A stretch of 64,000 nucleotides of DNA, taken from contig JASXTE010000013.1 of the NCBI GenBank assembly GCA_030280995.1, forward strand, positions 13,481,501-13,545,500. The letters are read 5' to 3'. Both the position numbers and the translations under genes were made by a program. The first letter of the stretch is position 1. Each line of letters begins with the position of its first letter. Origin of the DNA: Hemileia vastatrix (Eukaryota; Basidiomycota; Pucciniomycetes; Pucciniales; Zaghouaniaceae). This document shows positions 33,645-42,722 of the stretch, one piece after another. A model generated the notes under the pieces. That model saw nothing but the letters and a program-made list of their open reading frames with translations. It made no database searches and was not told the origin of the DNA.

Positions 33645-33845
33645 CTTCCACCACTTACTTCAATAAAATGCAGGGGGGGGGGTATTGCCAAATTTTCAAA
33701 TCTGACATGTGAAATTGATGACTTAGAAAAATTTTGGTGATATCCACCCCTTGCTTCAATAAAATGCAGGGGAAAGTATTGCCAATTTTTTAAAACAGAT
33801 ATAGAATTTTTTTGACTTGTAAATATTTTGGTGAAAATTTTTGAC
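33645..33845 (-). repeat. Inverted part of the 95-bp repeat array in HarbB
   Basis: Two and a half units of the 27894-28320 array, reversed. Its edge at about 33845 breaks the Harbinger transposase directly after NNYFH. Confidence 0.65.
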
Positions 33846-33847
33846 GA

Positions 33848-34484
33848 GAATGTGAAAGTAATTGTTTCCACCTTGAGCAGGTTTCTGGCTCAAAGGAATA
33901 GCAGTACCATCAACAAAACCAATACATCCTGGGAAGCCCTCTGCTTGCATAAACTGAGATGATTCAAGTCGCTCTTCTTTTGTTAGCCAGGTGAGAAGTT
34001 GAGATTACAAGGAGTTGATGGCAGTGATACATTGTTTGGTATAAGTGTTAACTGAACCATACCCTAAATCAAAGACATTTTCTAAACGTTTCAAAGCGGC
34101 TCCATTACCATTTGAACCCAAATGACATAGTGTGATGGCCAATTGAATTGAAGGATTTTGTTGTTCTTTTTGAGAATTATTGTGAAATATGGGATGATCC
34201 TGAATAAGCTCAAGCAATTTAAGGAAAAATTCCAAAGAAGTCCTGAACAGCTCTCTAAAACTGGGTGTAGATAGTTTAAGAAGTGTTTGGATGGTGTACT
34301 TGGGGGTATGAAGTACTTGAGGCTTTCTGGGAAGAAGGTAACGTTTCATGGCCATTTTTGATAAAAAGACAAAATCTTCTTCTATATCAGAATCAGAATC
34401 GCAATCAGAGTCCAAGAGCAATTCAAGAGCCATGAAAGTCATTGCTTTATGTAATTTATCACGATTTGAAAGTGAGGAAGGCAT
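33848..34484 (-). pseudogene. HarbB Harbinger-type transposase (DDE_Tnp_4-like), C-terminus lost
   Basis: The minus frame starts at ATG 34484 (MPSSLSNRDKLHKAM). It has an acidic stretch, a helix-turn-helix-like part (TPSFRELFRTSLEFFLKLLELIQ and QLAITLCHLGSNGNGAALKRLENVFDLGYGSVNTY) and, after one TAA near 34004, SSQFMQAEGFPGCIGFVDGT with the first catalytic Asp, then IPLSQKPAQGGNNYF. The HARBI1-type nuclease should have two further acidic residues; the sequence is cut by the inverted repeat array near 33848. Inactive. Confidence 0.8.
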
Positions 34485-34776
34485 AACTCTTATATGATAT
34501 GATATGAAGATGTAAGTGATGTACGATGTTTGAGTTATGAAGTGTTATGCTGCGGAGTGCTGCGTATGAATGGGATGATGCTGACAAATCAGTGAAATGG
34601 GACTTGATGGTGAAATCAGCACTTTTGGTTGAGAAAGTGCGGATTTGAGTGAAATAAGTGACTTATTTCATTTTGAAATCCACCAGTATTGGGGCTAGTG
34701 TGTTTGGAAATCCGCACTTATTTTAGTGCGGATTTGGTCAAATTTAAGTGCGGCTTTGCCAGAACTGACACCCCCT

Positions 34777-35012
34777 ATTATTACTATTTAAAACACAATA
34801 CTTATTTTTTATATTTTATCACATTAGTAGTTACAAGAGCGTAATTCTAATCAATAAATTATATTAATATTGAAAAATCTACCTCTTATATTTGAGTAAT
34901 AAATCATTTTAGATTAAGAAATACGTACCAATTTTTGAGAGTTCATTTAAATCCTTAGAATCCTCATAGAAACTTCATACTAAATCTTCTAGACCAAAAG
35001 CGTACCTTGACA
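34777..35012 (+). repeat. Gy3 3' LTR, right part
   Basis: Resumes ATTATTACTATTTA and ends GTACCTTGACA, matching 20080-20311. GTTAC target duplication follows. Confidence 0.92.
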
Positions 35013-35017
35013 GTTAC

Positions 35018-35176
35018 TCTACCATACATTACTATTCACCTTGAAATTGCCTCAAAGCAGATAAATTATCTTCAACATATCTTCTTATCACTTCCTCAAA
35101 GTAGTCCTCAATTACTTTTACCCTTCTCACTGACTCTGTAACACCCTCAACCTTGGGTGTAGGCCGTCTGGTGACA
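35018..35176. repeat. LTR family L, second copy, right part
   Basis: It matches the end of 15712-16518, finishing GGGTGTAGGCCGTCTGGTGACA. Together with 18915-19510 it rebuilds one LTR of about 750 bp that predates Gy3. Confidence 0.8.
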
Positions 35177-35177
35177 A

Positions 35178-35815
35178 AAAGTAGCTCTATCATCTGTAAT
35201 TTCTCTAAATTTTTATTAAGGTTTTAAGGCTCTAATTGAGTCCTGAAGTTTGTACAAGCTCTGTAGAAACTTTAGGATGCTTTGGGTAGAGAAAATAGGG
35301 TACATGACTTAATTATGCCTATCAAGCTGTAGACTCAAAATTTGATTAATATCATAACATATCATACAATTTAGATATCAACAAAAAATATCTTATCATT
35401 AACAACAATCACTAATTTGTATTAACCTTATAAAAAATCACTTTTATATAACAATTTATAAATATTAATCCACAACACATTTACATATACCTATAGGGTA
35501 TCATTTTAAAGGTCTCAACTTCAGGGACTTAATTTTAATTTCTTATTAAAAAAATAAAAACTTAATAGAAATATAAATAATAAATCATTTTAAATAAATT
35601 TTCTAGCACAGCTTAATTGTTGTATTTTCTTCACCTAACTTAAAAGAACATTGATTCTACCTCTGAAAACCATTAATTTCAAATAACCAACTGGTCTTTC
35701 TTTATCAAGTATACTTATTAGCTTAGTTAATTTTGAACCTATATTTTACTTAAAGGGACAGGGTATTCTTCTATTTATCCAAATCCCTTTAACTCTGCGT
35801 ACAGGGATGACTGTA
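35178..35815 (+). repeat. Old LTR related to the GyD LTR
   Basis: It shares scattered blocks with 38080-38750: GGTTCTAATTGAGTCC-like, CATACAGGGTATC-like, CACCTTAATTGTTG-like, and GACTGTAAG near the end. Identity is low, so this is an old insertion. It is followed directly by protease-coding sequence, with PBS and gag missing. Confidence 0.6.
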
Positions 35816-36937
35816 AGTATCTTTCTACAGAGGTTTTCTGGAGTGTCAAGAGATTTTCTCTTTTATGTTCTTACAGGTGTAGTAAAACCAATTTTAGGAA
35901 CACCTTTTTTAATGGATTATTCAGCAACAATAGATTATTTTTTAAATAAAAGTATGGGAATTAGTATTATGGGTGATAATTGTATTCCAGTGACAGAAGT
36001 CTTAGTAGCACTTATGGATGGTTGCTGGGAAACTAAGTATGTTAGATCTGTTAGTTTGGAGAAGGAAGAGAATGGGCATCTTCCAGGGAGGTGCTATTTT
36101 TTTCATTGGGGGCTGAAATTTTAGGTTTTACTATCTTCAAAGATGAGAGGAACCTTGATAGTGAAAAATCAGTCCAAGCAGGGATAAATAAAGTGGTACT
36201 TAAAAGGTGTCTTGGTGATACTACTATTGAGTGGATTATGCCTGGAATTTTTAATTTCTTTGATTATGTATTTTGTTATGCATATATTAAAAGGAGGAGA
36301 AAAAAATATGATGCAGGTACAACTCAAATTTATATTATAAAAGAGCTGATATTAAGTAATGAAGGCAGTAGCTGGTTCAGTCTAGTTTTAAAGTATAAAC
36401 CAGTAGAAGTTAAGGTTAAACCAGTAAATGTACCAATTCTAGATTTGAATCCTCCTTTTCAGAGGCTGGCCCTGTCAAGAAATCCTTACAAAATGTCTTT
36501 AACAAAGTTTCAGCCTGAATTCAGGCCTAATAGTAGGATAATTTTGGAAAGAGTACAGCTAGTTAATTTTGGGCCAGATGATTGGCTGTTGCAGGAGGAG
36601 AAGAATTTGTTGATACCTTTTATGGTTCTTAGGGAAAAGGCTATTGCATTTTTAGAGGAGGAAAAAGGCTTACTGAAGCACACATATGTAATAACTTATA
36701 TTTTTTCAGTTATACCTCACATGCAGTGGAAGAAGAAAGTGTTTCATATACCAGTGGCTATAAGAGAGGAATATTTGGAATTAATTAGGGAAAGACTAAG
36801 TTCTGGCTTGTATGAAATGTCAATTTATATTTAATCAAGTCCAGTTTTTTGTGTTGTCAAACACAATGGTACGTTATGAGTTGTTCATAATTTAAGGGAA
36901 ATGATAAATGTTACCACCAGCGCCAGAAGAATTTGTT
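35816..36937 (+). pseudogene. Old gypsy protease and N-terminal pol fragment
   Basis: A frame at 35807-36124 contains VVKPILGTPFLMDYSATIDYF, a GyD-like protease end. 36091-36834 contains VEVKVKPVNVPILDLNPPF, RLALSRNPYKMSLTKFQPEF and REKAIAFLEEEKGLLKHTYV, matching the N-terminal half of GyD pol. A trace of RT (PPAPEEFVAQ-like) reaches about 36935, where HarbC sequence begins. Truncated and frameshifted. Confidence 0.75.
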
Positions 36938-37650
36938 GCACAGGTGTCAGTAATAAGGAGACTAGAAAAGAAAGAACAAGAAATTTAGCCAAGAATTGAA
37001 GAAAAAAGAGAAAGTAAACATGCATTAAAATTTTAGGGCTCTGAGGACTAAGAACTACTCCTAAATAATTTCTCTGCTTGATAGTTGAGATCATCTTCAG
37101 GTGAACTATGGTTAGAAGTTGGAGGGGATTGATGTTGATGAAGTACAGGTGTTTCAGGAGGATTATTGGATGGTTGAAAAACAGAGGGTATATCCCTAGT
37201 TGTATCATGTTTAAACTAAGGGTTGAAATCAACTCAGGAATCAAAAAGATTATCCATTTCCTTATAGAAAGGACACATGACATTGATCTTTTTGGAAACA
37301 GTTGTAATTCCGATCTCCCAATCATTATCATAAATACTGAAGCCAGTTGAAGTGGAAGCATAATGTGCCTTTTTATATTTGGATTGATAACTTTTGAGCC
37401 TCTCCTTTATTTGTTTAGGATTGATGTTGATTCTCCCTTTTGTTTTCTTTTTTACTTCATTTTCCATCAACAAGAAGCCATTGATCTTTGATGAAGGTGG
37501 ATGTCTAATTCCGGTGGACTTCTCACATCCAAAACATGCATCATAATTTGACTTAATTTGGAGGAAGCTGATGATAATAAGATAACTTTCCTTTTTCAGC
37601 TGCCCAGACTTTGATTTCTCCAATGAGGGGCTTGCATTACAGGAAGACGT
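36938..37650 (-). pseudogene. HarbC Myb/SANT-like gene, main part
   Basis: 37623-37234 encodes MEKSKSGQLKKESYLIIISFLQIKSNYDACFG, PPSSKINGFLLMENEVKKKT and IKERLKSYQSKYKKAHYASTSTGF, clearly homologous to the HarbA Myb-like protein. The reading extends past stops to about 36945. Upstream codons lie across the GyD insertion at 50081-50150, so one gene is split by 12.4 kb. The distal end of HarbC (second TIR and any transposase) is missing at this junction. Confidence 0.75.
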
Positions 37651-38764
37651 TGTGGTAGCCTAAAGTTTAGTATGGCACCTAAGTACGTAAATGGAGTTAT
37701 TACGGCGTGCAAGATTGCCGTTATTATTTTTTTATAAAAGGGTTTTATTTAATTTATTTGAGTTTTAAATATGAAAAAATTGGTCAAGAGCAAATGCCTA
37801 CGCGAAAACAATTTATTTTATGGAGAAAACTTATTTTTACGGTCTGAAGAGTTTATAAGTATCAAGTCAAGTCACTCAAGAACCTTGGGAAATTTTCCCA
37901 GAATTTTTACTATTTTTCTTATATTTTTAAATGAATTTTGAAGTTTTATAGAAATATTTACGTTTTTAGAAATTACTTAACTTTGATGAATTTTCACAGG
38001 GTGATTACAGCTGCGCAGACTACGAAAATTAGTTTGGAATGTAAAGGGGAAGTGGCTCTATTATGTGTAAATTTTCTAGATTTTTTATTATAGTTTTAAA
38101 GGTTCTAATTGAGTCCGGACGGACTCCGCTTGGACTCTGCTTGGACTCCGTACGGGCTCCGGATTGACTTTGGGTGAGCTCTGGACGGGAAACTTAGGCA
38201 CGTGACTAGGTATACTTAAGAGCCTCTCAGACTCGAAATTGGGCATCATCATACAATCATCAGAAATCATACAGCTTAATCTTTAACCACCACGGTCTCA
38301 TTTTTTATTACTCAACAAATTAAATAAAATTGTAATACCCTTATAACTTTATATTTTATATATAACATTTTAGAAATACTACTCAACAATTTAAATCACA
38401 CTTCATACAGGGTATCTTTAGAAAGTTCTTCATCACTGGGACTTGATTATTGCTGTCTCATAAAAACTCAAATTATTATAAAAACATAAAAGTCAATCTT
38501 TACAGATCTTTCACTGGTACACCTTAATTGTTGTTATCAGTATTTCTTTTCTCAACAGTCACAATCATTAAATCTCAATAAGCATTAAATATTTTAGAGT
38601 TTCATTATTTTTTATCAATCAGATCCAAGTAGACTGGTTAGCTTAGTGATTTAGAATCCCCATTTTGTTATTTTTATTGGAAGGACGGGGTTTTCAGTTA
38701 AATCCACATATCTCCTCCGGATTCTGCTTACAGCAAGGCGACTGTAAGAGTTTACCTTACCATA
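37651..38764 (+). repeat. GyD 5' LTR
   Basis: Starts TGTGGTAGCCTAAAG and ends TTACCTTACCATA. TATAAAAG at 37733-37740 is a likely TATA box. About 1.11 kb. Confidence 0.9.
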
Positions 38765-38765
38765 G

Positions 38766-38788
38766 TTTGCGCCCAACGTGGGGTTCGA
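38766..38788 (+). promoter_or_regulatory. GyD primer-binding site
   Basis: GCGCCCAACGTGGGGTTCGA follows the LTR directly, the same tRNA complement as in Gy1. The first bases read TTT rather than TGG, so the CCA pairing is weakened. Confidence 0.8.
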
Positions 38789-38835
38789 TTTCTCTAGCTT
38801 TCTTTAAAGACTTACTTGGATCAAGAACGTTCTTA

Positions 38836-38915
38836 GCCTGCAAGAGGCTTATTTTCTGGAACTCTAATTGAATTTTTGTTATTGGCCTTCAAGAGGCTTG
38901 TTATTTTATCAATTG
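38836..38915 (+). promoter_or_regulatory. GyD leader hairpins
   Basis: Two stem-loops precede gag: AGCCT-GCAAG-AGGCT (about 38839-38853) and GCCT-TCAAG-AGGC (about 38885-38897). The first is identical to the Gy2 leader hairpin. Loop CAAG is kept. Confidence 0.55.
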
Positions 38916-38940
38916 TTAACGCCTTTCATTACTTATTGGG

Positions 38941-41550
38941 ATGTCTTCTTCTGCTGTTGCTTCTGGATCTCCTCAAACTCTTACTCCCTCTGTTAGGATT
39001 GTTTCTTGGGATGGCCCAAAGTTTGATGGGGAGGAGGTTAAATGGTTCATTAGCAGGTATGAAGCTGCTGCTGCTGTTGGTGGTGCTTCTCATGTGGATA
39101 TGGTGAAGCAAGTTAGATTTTTTATTGCTGATAGGGAGGTGGAAAAAGAGGTTATTGCTATGCAGGCATTTAAGGACAAGGATTGGGTTAAGCTTTCTAA
39201 AGCTATGGTTGATGGATGGGGTGTTAGGTTTACTATGATGGACCTCAATAAAATTGTTGGAGACTGGCAAGCAAAAGGTGGTGTTTCTTCTATGGCTGAC
39301 TTCAAAAATCTCTGTGTTCAGTTTGATGAAGTGGTGGAATATCTCATACTGGTGGACGAGTTAGTGCATGAGAACCAGGCAAAAGATTTGTTTTGGTCAG
39401 CATGCAGCAGGTATATTCGAATGGACGTCTTGAAGGATCTTTCAAGAAAAGATTTGATGAAGGAACTGCCTAATGGTGAGCAGAAACTGCCGGCTCTGGA
39501 GGTTAACAAAGAGAACATTCAGGCCCATCTCAAGTTGTTAGCATTGGACAAATATCAAGAGTCCTGCACTCAATATGTTAGCAACGTTAGCGAAGTTTTG
39601 GCCGAAAAAAACAATATTATGGTCAAAGCCCAGGAGGCCAAGAAGGCTCAAATGGGACTACCAGCTGCAAAAGTTGAGGGTAATGTGGATAATAAGATGG
39701 TCGATCATTTGGCCGATTTAACTAGACAGTGAAAAATATTTGTTCAAGAGACACAGAAGGCTAACAAGGCCCCAATTGCTTCTTTGTCGACGTCAACTTT
39801 TTATCCGTCTAGAGGGTATGAACGTTGAAATTATAATGGCAATAACAACGGTAACCGCTTCCCAGGCAATGGGAGAAATGGTGGGAATGGTGGTAATGGA
39901 TATAGAGGTGGCTAAGATGAGCCAAAGGTGTGCTCCTATTGTAATAGGAGGGGGCACAGAGCAACACTTTGTTTTGCTCTTGATAAGGATATGGATGCTT
40001 GGAGAGTTTTATTTGATGGTAAAGTTTATAAATTTCCTGATGGTTCGTTCATCAAGCCCAGTGATGGACAGTCTCCTTCTGATTTGGTCAGAAGAAGTTT
40101 AACGGCTGAAAGGAGAGCCAGATTTGAAGAGGTGACGGATGAAGATGTTAATGCCAAGGGTGGCAAAAATGTTAATGGTAATGGTGGAAAAGCTGACAAG
40201 GGCAAAGAGAAAGAGGTCAGTAAAGCCACATTTTCTACTTCTTTTGGAGGTTTAGAGCTGGCAACGGTTGCCCAAGTGGAGGGTAGTTGTATGGCCGGTG
40301 AATACGATGTTAATGCTGCTAGAAGAGCAGCTGCTACTAAGGCTAAGAGTAGCATTCAGAGCCAATTGAGGGCTAATCCTGGCAAGGCCAATAACAAAGT
40401 GAACCCTTACTCTAAGGACAAAATTTCTAGTGCTCAAACTGCCGCCAACAAGTTGAACCCTTACTCTAAGGATGAATTAAATAAAATGCAGAAGGGGATT
40501 GCTGATATGGGGCCCCCTAGTTATGGCAAGTTTGATTTAAATGGTGAGCCTATGCCAGAGGATGATTTGGATTCTGAGGAGGACGTACCGTTGGCGTCTC
40601 TACCCAGACCAAGCTTTAGAGGTCCCATCCCAATGGAGGGAGTAAGAAGGACTAGCGATGGATCAGGATTAGTGCAAGAAGCTGGTGATGGAGTTAGAGT
40701 TATAGAAAGTGAAGATGTTATAATGGGGGGTGAAGATGGCTCGGTTGGACCTCAAGAGGTACCCAGGGCCAAGGTTGTTAAATCAAAGGTCCAGTATGAG
40801 CGGCCAGTAGTTTCTGGTCAAGCTAATGCAATGGACGTAGTTTTGAATAGGGTGAATCAACTGCAGATTCCCTTATCTTTGGGGGAGTTATTTACGATTA
40901 GTCCGGCGCTTGCTGAAAAGCAAAAGAAGCATTTGACGAGGCGTCGGGTTTCCACTGGAGAGGTGGAATATATTTGTGAAAATGCTGAAAAGTTTGGGGA
41001 AGATGTAGATACGCATTTTTCCGCTCCCCTGGGCTACCTGGTGGTAACTCTTAACGATAAAGAAGTAAAGGCCTTGGTTGATTCAGGGTCTCAAATTAAT
41101 TTAATTTCATTGGAGCAAGCGACAAATATAGGCTTGCCAATTGAAAGTGGAACTGGGGGAAACCTCAGAGGCATTGGAGGGCATGCAACAGAGCTGATGG
41201 GTACAGCTGAGCATGTCAGGTTAGGAATTGGTGGATCTGTTGGTAAGGTTCACTTTTATGTGGCCAGAGGAGCAGTCAAAACTGTTCTTGGTGGTCCTTT
41301 TTTGATGTATTTTGAGGCCAGGATAGGGTATCAAGCTGGCATGGGGATTAGTTTGGAAATCACTGGTGAAGATATGCGGAGGTTACATATGCGGTTAGCG
41401 CCTCCTGGAGATGAAGGTTGGGAAACATGGCCAGGGATTACTACTCTGTGCCAGTGTTGTGTTTGCACGAAGAAGCGGCATATAAAAAGGACGGCTTCTG
41501 GTAAATTATGTTTGTTGGAAAGGGATGAATGCCCTCATTTTTTGGGGTAG
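38941..41550 (+). pseudogene. GyD gag and aspartic protease
   Basis: Opens at ATG 38941 (MSSSAVASGSPQTLTPSVRI). Capsid region to about 39730: WDGPKFDGEEVKWFISRYEA and MMDLNKIVGDWQAKGG. A stop at 39730 and others near 39826 and 39913 break the same frame. After them comes the CCHC knuckle CSYCNRRGHRATLC (about 39931-39972), an acidic linker with a duplicated NPYSKD segment, and the protease: FSAPLGYLVVTLN, ALVDSGSQINLIS (about 41073-41110) and VLGGPFLMYF. From 39928 to 41550 there is no stop. A TGA where Trp is expected (near 39827) fits G-to-A decay. Confidence 0.88.
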
Positions 41551-42722
41551 CTGGGGCTGATCACTCTAATGTTGTAATCTCTCCTCAGGATGAGATTCCG
41601 TATTGCAATAGTTCAGCTCACTTGGAGATAATTCAAGTGTATTCTCAATTATTTTCTGTTGATATTACTTTGGAGTGCAAATACGTTATGGACTTTTCTA
41701 TATGTTTATTGGACTTACCCTGTTTCTCTATTAAATTTAAAAATGGTGAAAAAGGCAAAATGGGCCAAATTAGGTTGGATAGAAATTGGAAGGGTATGTT
41801 TTATGACCTTCAGCAAGAGGTTAAACTGCAAGTATCTCCTTCTATTCTGGGCCTCCAGAAAGAGGTTAAACTGCAAGTATCTCCTTCTATTATGGACCTT
41901 CAGCAAGAGGGTAAACTGCGAAAACCTTATCAAAATCCGATAAAAAATCTCAGCATAATTAAAACACAAAAAAATAATTTATGTGAAAATGTTATTCTGG
42001 ACCTCCAGCAAGAGGTTAAACTGCAAGTATCTCCTTCTATTCTGGGCCTCCAGCAAGAGGTTAAACTGCAAGTATCTCCTTCTATTATGGACCTCCAGCA
42101 AGAGGGTAAACTGTGAAAACCTTATCAAAATCTGATAAAAAATCTCAGCATAATTAAAACACAAAAAAATAATTTATGTGAAAATGTTATTCCGGACCTC
42201 CAGCAAGAGGTTAAACTGCAAGTATCTCCTTCTATTCTGGGCCTCCAGCAAGAGGTTAAACTGCAAGTATCTCCTTCTATTATGGACCTCCAGCAAGAGG
42301 GTAAACTGCGAAAACCTTATCAAAATCTGATAAAAAATCTCAGCATAATTAAAACACAAAAAAATAGTTTATGTGAAAATGTTATTCTGGACCTCCAGCA
42401 AGAGGTTAAACTGCGAAAATCTTATCAAAATCGGATAAAAAATCTCAGCATAATTAAAACACAAAAAAATAATTTATGTGAAAATGTTATTCCGGAACTC
42501 CAGCAAGAGGTTAAACTGCAAGTATCTCCTTCTATTATGGACCTCCAGCAAGAGGGTAAACTTCAAAAATCACATCAAAATCCGATTAAAAATCTCAGTA
42601 TAATTAAAGCACAAAAAAATAATTTTTGTGAAAATTCATTTCCGGTCCTCCAGCAAGAGGTTAAACTGCCAACTTTCTTTACGGGCGATTTACTGTTGGA
42701 TAAGGGAAGCAAAGGTGTTTGA
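41529..42722 (+). pseudogene. GyD intermediate ORF made of hairpin-encoding repeats
   Basis: This frame overlaps the protease frame by 22 bp in the -1 register and ends 4 bp into the pol frame, again -1. Residues 1-85 are unique and hydrophobic in part. The rest repeats LQQEVKLQVSPSI and a longer unit with KPYQNPIKNLSIIKTQKNN. The only internal stop (TGA at 42114) replaces CGA seen in the other units. No homologous protein domain is recognised. The repeats may matter more as RNA than as protein: each LQQEVKL segment is encoded by the conserved hairpin. Confidence 0.6.
41806..42670 (+). repeat. Coding tandem array of 13 hairpin motifs
   Basis: 45-bp units nested in a ~195-bp higher-order repeat. 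Each copy has CCTC-CAGCAA-GAGG followed by TTAAACTGC or GTAAACTGC. Starts lie at about 41806, 41851, 41896, 42000, 42046, 42091, 42195, 42241, 42286, 42390, 42495, 42540 and 42646. Confidence 0.85.

Larger units (their letters stand above)
31027..34776 (+). mobile_element. PIF/Harbinger-like element HarbB carrying a Tet-like gene relic
   Basis: The TIR AGGGGGTGTCAGTTCTGG is followed by CCGCACTTAA in both arms. ATT flanks both ends (31024-31026 and 34777-34779), and excision restores the Gy3 LTR. On the minus strand there is a Harbinger transposase (34484-33848). On the plus strand, where HarbA keeps its Myb-like gene, there is a Tet/JBP-like dioxygenase relic (32730-33347). The left arm has two further copies of the subterminal sequence GGGTGTCAGTTMTGACCTC (31139 and 31379). 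Confidence 0.85.
19511..35012 (+). mobile_element. Full-length chromovirus Gy3 with two Harbinger insertions
   Basis: It has two nearly identical LTRs (19511-20311 and 30459-35012, the latter split by HarbB), a PBS, a leader with a hairpin array, a single gag-pol reading frame with point stops, integrase with a chromodomain, and a purine-rich tract. GTTAC flanks the element (19506-19510 and 35013-35017). HarbA interrupts pol. Without the inserts the element is about 8.7 kb. The near-identical LTRs point to a fairly recent insertion. Confidence 0.93.

Noticed and set aside
36936..36960. AGGTGTCAGTAATAAGG as the missing left TIR of HarbC
   Set aside because: Only the first nine bases resemble the TIR, three of the five Gs are missing, and no AAT/ATT flank matches the right end. 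A truncation junction is more likely.
42174..42359. Minus-strand ORFs opposite the GyD tandem repeats (also 41715-41969 and 41979-42164)
   Set aside because: Shadows of the repeat array; same sequence repeated, no independent support.
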